A stretch of 64,000 nucleotides of DNA from Liolophura sinensis (Eukaryota; Mollusca; Polyplacophora; Chitonida; Chitonidae), in NCBI RefSeq assembly GCF_032854445.1, contig NC_088307.1:19296017-19360016 (forward strand), in the 5' to 3' direction. Under the pieces are notes generated by a model. That model was not told the origin of the DNA and did no database searches. It saw nothing but the letters and a program-made list of their open reading frames with translations. Below are positions 52,673 to 61,600 of the stretch, piece after piece. Each line of letters opens with the position of its first letter. The first letter of the stretch is position 1. Both the position numbers and the translations under genes were made by a program.

Positions 52673-55600
52673 AGTGAGCAAGACATGGCTCAGTGAGCAG
52701 AGTGAGCAACTCATAACCATACGATACTGGTTCAAACCCAGCCTTGGGCAGGGAATTTGTACACTCCACCACCCTTTGGTTTTTGTGGCCTTTGACAGTA
52801 AGTGGTCAACAGCATTCGTTGGCTGGGTGTGCTCTTCGGCTTCCTCTTTTCATAAAACAGACCCTGACTGTTAATAAAAAAATTCTTGTAACCACAATCA
52901 AATCAAACGTTTGCCTCTGAGTCGTGAAATCTGGGATCAAACTCGAGTTTGGTCTTACCAAAGACTTAAAAATAGTACTTGATGCTGCCTTGCTGGGTGC
53001 TCAGCACTGAGTGGTTAGAGCAAGAAAACAGGACTGGTTGACCCGATGTCAGTATAATATGATTAGGTGTGATGTCATGATGTCATGTCTGGTTACTTTG
53101 GCATAAGGTGCAGGCATGTACACACACATGCATACACACACACACATATGTATATATGTGTGTTAAAAAGACATGGTAAAAAAACTAAGTGGAACGACAG
53201 ATGAAATGGAAAATAGGTGATATTTGGATGCAACATATACATGTAAAAAAAAAAAAAATGATATTTAGACATGCTACTAAAACAAAAGTGTCTGGAAAAG
53301 ATGTTCGGATGCTGTTTTTCTCATTTATGTTTCCTTTTAAGCACAGAGAAATCAAAGTGACTCCATCTCTTTTCCTCATTCCTAGGTGTTGTGGACTGAC
53401 AGGGCATGAGTGCAAAAGTTTGGAATATGGTTAAACATAAATAGATAAATATTTCTTGTTTTGTATGTCAACAACCTTGTATAAGTAGACAATTGCTTTA
53501 AATTATTTGTTTCTTTTAATATTGTTTCTTACTGTTTGCCATAAAAAAATCAATCTTCGTGGACAAGAGACGTAAAAGAAAAAAAAAAACATAAAAAATC
53601 CCTCAAACCCCAGTCTGTTGACAATACGGCGTCTGCCTGGCTTGGAAAACCTTAGAGGGCTCGTCCATTTCAATTCAGGTTGTTAATTCTCAATTTAATC
53701 AGACTATTAAATGCCAGTGGTTGATTATTCATCGGGTCCCCATGGGAGGAGTTTGGGTTAGTGCAGGGCTTTATTGATGGCTACCTGGCATGCCCGCCTC
53801 GTTATGGCTCTCCTCCACAGGATCCCCGTTACGTATGGCCCCACTATTTTTCCCCTCAAGACAGCTGACACTAGGAGATATTTTAATTTTGTTTTTTTTT
53901 TTTTTGTTTTTTTTTGACTCTTGACATTCATTTTGATTATTTCTGTTGCTCTTGTCTGAGTGGAGGTTTTTTTTTTTGTTTTAAATTTTTTTGTTATATC
54001 ACCATACATCAGATTGTAAACCTGTCCATAATCAGATTGTCAGCCTGTCTGCAATTAAATTCATAATCAGTTCTTGTCAACACTTTTTTAATGCAAGAAT
54101 TTTAATGCAATTTCAATAATTTTCAGAATACGTCCTCAACCACTGAGGAAGATAAGCAAGATTTAATCGTTTTTGTCATGTGTTAGGTAGTTACTCCCCT
54201 TCATTACTCAATTTATACTTCCCTACGGTACATAAAGAGGAGTGATGTCAACTTTGATCTGCCAAAAGTTTTTATGTAATTTCCATAATTTTTTTTTGCA
54301 TACTTATGAGTACCTCATGGAGATTTGCAAGAGACTTATTGGTGTGTTGGGCTTTTCCTGTGGAATTTCAATGATTTTGAGCAATCCTCACTGCCATGTC
54401 ATGATTATTCTATTTACCTCCATCATTTTTCAGCATACTTATTTATTTATTTGATTTGTGCTTGTACGTCGTACTCAAGAATATTTCACTTATACAACAG
54501 CGGCCAGCATTATAGTGGGAGGAAACTGGGCACAGCCCGCTGGAAACCATCCACAGGTTGCTGGCAGACTTTCCCACTGACGACCGGAGAGGAAGCCAGC
54601 ATGAGCTGGACTTGAACTCACAGCGACTGCATTGGCGAGAGGCTCCTTGGTGATTACCCTGCGCTAGTGCGCTAACCGACTGAGCCACGGAGGCCCCTTT
54701 TTCAGTATATGATTTTGGGTTCCGCCTGGTTTCTTCCCACCATAGTGCTAGCCACCGTGGGATAAGTGAAATATTTTTGAGTACGGCGTAAAACACCAAT
54801 GAAATAAATAAATAAAATTGTTCAGCATAATCAGTACATTGTCGTGGATCAGAGCCTTTGGTAGAGAATTTGTGATTTTGCTTACTCACAGTGTCTGTTG
54901 CTGGTGTTGCCAACACTCACTGTAAACCACGGTCTTCCACCAATATGGTGTGCATATCTCTACATCACAGGTGGAAAAGTCTGTCATATACTTACCAAAG
55001 TTTTATGGTTTGTCATGTCGTGACTTTAAAATGCAGACTAGCTTGTGGGTGTTGTGTGTAATGTATATTGATAGGTTGAAATGTCATTATATCGTATGGG
55101 GGTGGTTGTGCTGAAATGTATACATACATATGGTCACACTCCAGGTTTCAAACCACTGTGCTAATGTGTTGTTGTTGTTGCCCTTTGTCTTTATTTAGGA
55201 CGGAGAGACGTATTGTATAGACGCCAGGAAGTATGGTAATATCAGTCGTTTCATCAACCACCTGTGCGAGCCCAACATCATCCCAGTCAAGGTGTTCGTA
55301 GAACATCAAGACCTCCGCTTTCCTCGCATCTGCTTTTTCTCGTCTCGACCAATCAAAGCTCAGGAAGAACTTGGGTAAGAGTCACATGTATTAGGTCATC
55401 TCAACGATGGTAAACACCATGTTCAGGGTTATTTCAGGTGTTTGTTGGGTGGGAAGGTGGGGTGGGGAGGTATGGAATCAACTAGAAAGAGGTCTAACAT
55501 ACCAGAGCTTGCTGCTCCCTGGCTTGGTGCTCAGCACTGAGAGGTTTGAGCAAGGAGACAGGGCAAGTTGGCCGAGTGTCAGTACAATGTTACTGGGTGG

Positions 55601-58600
55601 GGTGTCCTGTCCGGTGTCTATGACATCATATTTCACATGTTCTAGCCTAGATATCAGTGAATCAATACCACTTTCAGTCATCAAGTTTGCCTGGCTTTCG
55701 TAAAGGTGTGGAACTCGCGTCTTCAGATGTGAGGATTCATGGTGATGTATGAATTACAGGATAATGACCTTAATTACTTGTAACTTCCTTGATATATTGA
55801 TAAGGAGGTGCTCAATTAGTAGCCCACATAACCAGTAGCCCACATAACCAGTAGATAGGTCTCATGACTCATGGTACCTCAGGTCCAGAACTTTCCAGAC
55901 TCTTCTCGTAGGTGTGTGGCACGTGTGTCAAATATCGTGACATGAGTAGATTCAATAGATTGTGCATTAATGCATGAACTGCGCGAGGTGGCCTAATGGT
56001 TGAACTTTCACCTCGAAGTCAGGAGACCAGGAATCAGACCTTGTTAGGTCACACACTAAAGACACCAAAAGGAAATAGGACTGGTTGGCTCAGTGTCAGT
56101 ATAATGTGACTGGGTGGGGTGTCATGTCTGGTGTCGGCGGCTTGTATTTTCAGTGACGGCAACACTTTGTCGTTATGGATTCGTCCTGCTACAAGAAGAC
56201 ACAGCATTTGTACACATGCCTAATGACTCTGCTTGTCATATGAAATATGGTTGAGTTTGTTGTTTAGACCAAAGCACACGTGTATGCATATATATAAATT
56301 CACGTACATGACAAGGAGTTTTGACAGTCAGTGTCGTGTTTCAACGTAAGGTAGGTGCCGTATTTCCCCTCAAAATTTAGATGGAAAAACAGCATTTTAG
56401 AGGTGAATAAATGCATACTCTTGGTGCTGAAATTTACAGTTATCCATTAGAATATCGTCCTACCTTCTAAATAAACCTCACAACACCTTTCTGCGACGAC
56501 AAATCGTAATCCTTAGTTTCAGGAAAAATGAATAGCTTTGTCATGGGGCGATATTTTGGGTAAAATACAGTACTTGTGGTATGGCTGGTTGATAGTGAAG
56601 AAAAATGAGTCTGTTGTGGGGACTACTGAAAATGTTCAAGTTAAGTTAATGCCGATCTCAGCTGGACCCGAAGGTTGCACACGTCAGAATTGACAGACTG
56701 GGCTGTGCAAAGTAATGGACGATGTAAGCTGAGAGATAGCCTGCCAGCCCCAAAAGGTTACCTGGGCATAAGCTGTTCACCCTGCATAACTACGCAGGGA
56801 GAGGTTTTGCAAGCGATCAGCTCGTGAATCGTTAACGTAACGTGCAGTTTAGGTTTTGTGGTTGTTTGGCATTTATTCAACGTGTCAAGTGTTGAGATTC
56901 ATGAGATACTGGTAGTGGTGGAGATGTATGCCTTGTTCATGTATAAAGGCGTTTGCGTTACTACGAGCTTTACCCGCAAGGAAATGCGTCCGGTCGTCAC
57001 ATATGTATGAGAAAGATACATTGTACAGCAAGTGAAAGGTGATCACAGAAGACAAGGAGTGATCGCAAGGGGTATGGATAGTTTTCACAATACCAGTGAT
57101 AAACCAAACTACTGCTAATTAACCAAACGACAACAAACACTTTGTACATAACTTATTCACAAGCTTTTGGAAGAGACTTTAGTAATCATCAGGCGTGTTT
57201 GTCACTGTCTCATCCGAAAGCTTCTGAATAAGTGTACATGTACAAAAGAGTGGCCAAAAGCTGTTGACTTGCATAACCGAGATATTACAGTACTTTAAAA
57301 TACGGTACAACTGTTTTAGTAACCCAGACCAGAAATTGTCGTAGGCGCATGCACGTTTCAAAAATGCACCCCATAAAACACAAGAACGACCTTTCGAACA
57401 ATTGCAAGAAAACCGTTCTTCCATAAAGCTACCGGCCCGGATAGCACAGTTGGTAGAGCGTCCGCTTCTGGACGGGTAGATCCAGGATCATTCCTTGATC
57501 GAGTCACACCTAAGACTTTAAAAGAGGATGTTGTAACTTCCTCGCGTGGCGTTCAGCATCAAGGGGATAGTGAACGACTGGTTGACCCGTATCAGTATAA
57601 TAGCTCGGGCGGGGCGGCTTACTTGCCTTCGGTAAGTCGCCTCAGTGAAGCAGCGCTAGATAAAAGAGCGGTGGAAATCCGTCCTGATACAAGGAGGCAC
57701 ATTGCACGTACATGCACCCTAAGGATTCCTTCGTCGTCATATGACTGAAAAATTGTTGAGTACGACATTAAACCCCAAGCACTCACTCACTCCATAAAGC
57801 TGATTTTCGCGGCGTAAAGTGAAAGAAGACATTGAATGAGGAAGGTGTGAAAGAAGGTGGCACCATTCCTTCGACCGAAGAATAAACAAAACAATATTAG
57901 CATATTCATCTTGGGCATTTTCAGTCAGTGTGAGAAAGTTATCATAGGGCGAGGGAAAATGATACTGGTAATCTTATAGTCTCATTAGGAACGAGGCAGC
58001 CACTATCATCAAAAAGCCTGAATCATCATAAATGTCCCATCATGAATTGTCATGAAAAGTCTTGAATTAGAAAGTTTTGGGAAAATGACAATGAGGTAGA
58101 TATCAGAAACTCCTTATTGATGACCAATTTCTTTGAGCCTCTGAGACGGATGTTGACAATTTCTTATCGGGTATTTTATCTTATGACAGACAAGTTCGGA
58201 AGATTTGCCATGTTGAAAAGTAAAAAAAAAAAAACAAACTTACGAAACACTTCAGTTATGCTCAAAGCTAAAGTGACGTTTGATAGATTGAGAATTTATT
58301 TCTAAGTATTCCGGCAAGTAGAAGAGGTATGGTTTTTCGTCGGTACCGATACGTTTGGGTTTCTCTGGGTAACGTGTCTTGACAGTTAGTGGAAACGGTC
58401 TAGCAATTATACGGAGAAATCCATTATACACACGGAACTTGTCCCCCTGTGCTGTACAGTGTAGTTATACCGGAGATGGTCTCATATAAATTTGTTGTTG
58501 TTGTTACACACTATTTCCGGTATGTGCAATGCACAACGTTTATTGGTGAACCCTGAGAGTGGTATTTTTGTGGAAAGGCTAGTATCGGTGTCTTCACTTT

Positions 58601-61600
58601 GAAGATATGCCAACAGTAAGCTTCAGGCAAAATTTGGAAAGTCTCCCTCAAAATATCGCGAATGTCCATTTCGGCATTCGCAGCACCCGTCGGGCCATCT
58701 AATAACGCGACCAGTAGACTAAAACTGGTTATCGCGCAATATCAGCGCGGCCAGAGGGGAAAAAATTCCGCACTCTAATAGTTCAGAAGAAAACAGTTTT
58801 GAGCAATCCCATTGGTGATTCGATTGCTGTCTTGTTATTACCGGTTGATGATTGGTCCATCCCCAGGCTGCGAGGCATCGGGCTGAGTGGAAGGGGTTAT
58901 CAAGTCTTCTCCGCCTTTTCTCCGCAATTCCGGATGTAATGTCGTTCTTAATTTTGACATTAACCTCTGGCTGAGGACGGCTGTGGATGGCTGTCACAGC
59001 GAAGTGTAATGATTAGGCCATAGACCGTCTTGACGACAGTGCTGGTGGCGATTTTGCTGACTGCCTTTCTCACTCCGACTTTTCGGACCTCTTGTACCTG
59101 CTGACATTTTGGACCTTCGCGTTCCTAGAGTGGATCGAAGGGTTTCGAGTCCTCTATGGCCTCTGTAGGAACGAGGCGGATACGCGGGATTGCCACGATT
59201 ATCAAAAAGCCCGAATCATCATGAATGTCCCAGTCAAGAATTGTCATAAAAGTCATGAATTTATAAAGTTTTGAGAAAAGTCGTAGATTTCGAAAAGTAT
59301 GGATGTCATTAAAAAGTATGAATTTAGAAAAGTTAGAGGAAAGTCATGAGAATGCCAATAATTTTCTTTCCTGTGAGCATCTTCACACCTGCATTCTTGT
59401 ATCTACGTGCTAGTATCTATTGATGTAAGTACACGACAATCAACCCTGAACAATCATCCCGGTGGATTTTCATTTCTTCCTTATTTAATTCTGATGGTGA
59501 AACATCTGAGCTAAATAGCTGAATGATGCAATACTGGGCTTCAGATTTTATAATTTGGTGTGGTGGAAGTCATGCATTATTGTTAGATTTTACATGTTTT
59601 GTCAGGAAAAGCCATGAATACATATATCTTCGTTTTGAAATATCAGTGGCAACGCTGTTTAGCAACCAGGCTTCAAAGAGAAATGTCAGTATGGTGAAGA
59701 GAATGCTATTTTCGGGAAGGACAATCCAGATATTGAAGTTACAGTTTTTTTTGTTTGTTTGCTTGTGTTGAATGGCGTGTAGCGCTGTTCTCGAGATATT
59801 TCACTATCACCGAAGGCGGTTCGGTTCATGTTTGGAGGAAACCGATGAGAGGCGAAAGGAAACCACCGCGCCTTGTTTGATGGTTTTATGAGTTTGACTT
59901 TATTAGCTGGTTAATTTGACTGATGTTTAACGTTATACTAAAATCCCAGTTTTTTTGTGCAATTGTACTTTTTTTTCTTGCACAACGGCGGTCATTTTAT
60001 TGGATAGAAAATCAGATAAAAATGGTTTTATACGTCACTGAGAATTATAGTGAACAAAACTAGCTGATCTGTGATAAGTTTTTCAGGGATTTGTGGTATG
60101 AGATAAAAAAAACAGTTAAGCAAGGATGCTGGTATGAAGTAGTATAGGCCTAGTTTTAAGTTACATGTCAAAAATTAGGTGGTTTACTCCAGGCAGAAAC
60201 CTTGACGTGGTCTAGTAAATGAAAAATCCTAGAAGTACAGTGTTCATCTTCAAATAAATAAGCAAATTTTGAAGGACTCTTAAACAATAGACATATTTGC
60301 TTTCACGTTTGCAAGAAACAACGAGGAGAGTTTTGGTTTTATCCTTTGTCTGGCACGCTTGGTTTTTACACGGCTTTACTAATTAAACCTAAGGCGAAAG
60401 TGTGGCATGATGTGATTGTTTTAGGACGATCCTTTCCGGATTTCTTCATGATCGGGTTTTTACAACTGATTACACTTTCTATTATGCTACGGAATTCCGG
60501 TGTGTAAGGAAGGGCCATATGGTGACGGGTGATAGGCAGTGAATGCCGGCTGTTACAGCTCAAGTGCAATGTAGATGCATGTCTTGTGCCAAAGGTGGGC
60601 TTCTAGGCCTTGGCGTAAGGGTGTTGCAATGGTGACCCGCTGGGTTGATGTAATTCCTGCCTAAAAACAGATCAGAAGGAATGGGTTAAATTAAAAGTAA
60701 TGTAATGATCGGATATTCCTCTGGTTAACGCAATAGTCTGGTAATAAATTGAATCACTCGCTGCGTTTCTAAAAGAAGTTGAATTACCTGCTCGAAACTA
60801 GTTAAACGCGATTTGTTTTGTCTGAAACAAAAATGCTTAAAAACATGTTAAGGTGAGATTGGGTGTTGTTGACAAGATTCCAGTGGGAAAAAATGTGTTT
60901 TCACCTTGTTGACACAAGTTTGTCATGCTTTGTCTCTGAAATAGTGGGTTTGTCTACAAAGCTACAATCTAGAAGTTTTAGAATATGTAAACCAGATTTG
61001 TTTTTGTTTTCGAGCTGAATTAATCTGGTAATTCAAAATTTTTGACTGAATTATTCTTGTAATTCAGTTTACTTGTATTAGTTATAAGTGCATAGAGCGT
61101 ACCGGGGGCCTCTGTGGCGGAGGGGATTGTCACGTCAGCACGGCGCTTCCCACCTATGCGATCGCTGTGAGGTCAAGTACAACTCATGCTGGCTTCCTCT
61201 CCGGCCGTACGTGGAACGGTCTTGCAGCAACCTGTGGATGGTCTTAGGTTTCCCTCGGGCTCTGCACGGTTTCCTCTCACCATAATGCTGTCCGTCGTCG
61301 TATAAGTGAAATATTCTTGAGTACAGCATAAAACACCAATCAAATAGATAAACAGATACAGATCTCCCGAGTGTGGTGATTGTCTAAGAATGTTCAGGAA
61401 TTGTGCGATCCTTTGCCACTTCAAAAAGCTTATAGATGTTTAAAGAAATACCAGCTAGTTTTTCAGTCAGGTTTGTGCGTAACATTTCATTGGGTATATC
61501 CAGTGAAGATATTATGGTACATTATTAAGACTTTTAAACAACAATGACTTTTATGACAATTACTTGTTTTGACGTTAGTATACGTATATCGAAGACTGCA

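Noticed and set aside
57431-57520. tRNA gene
   Set aside because: The A- and B-box sequence belongs to the head of a SINE-B copy with target duplications; no mature tRNA fold was supported.
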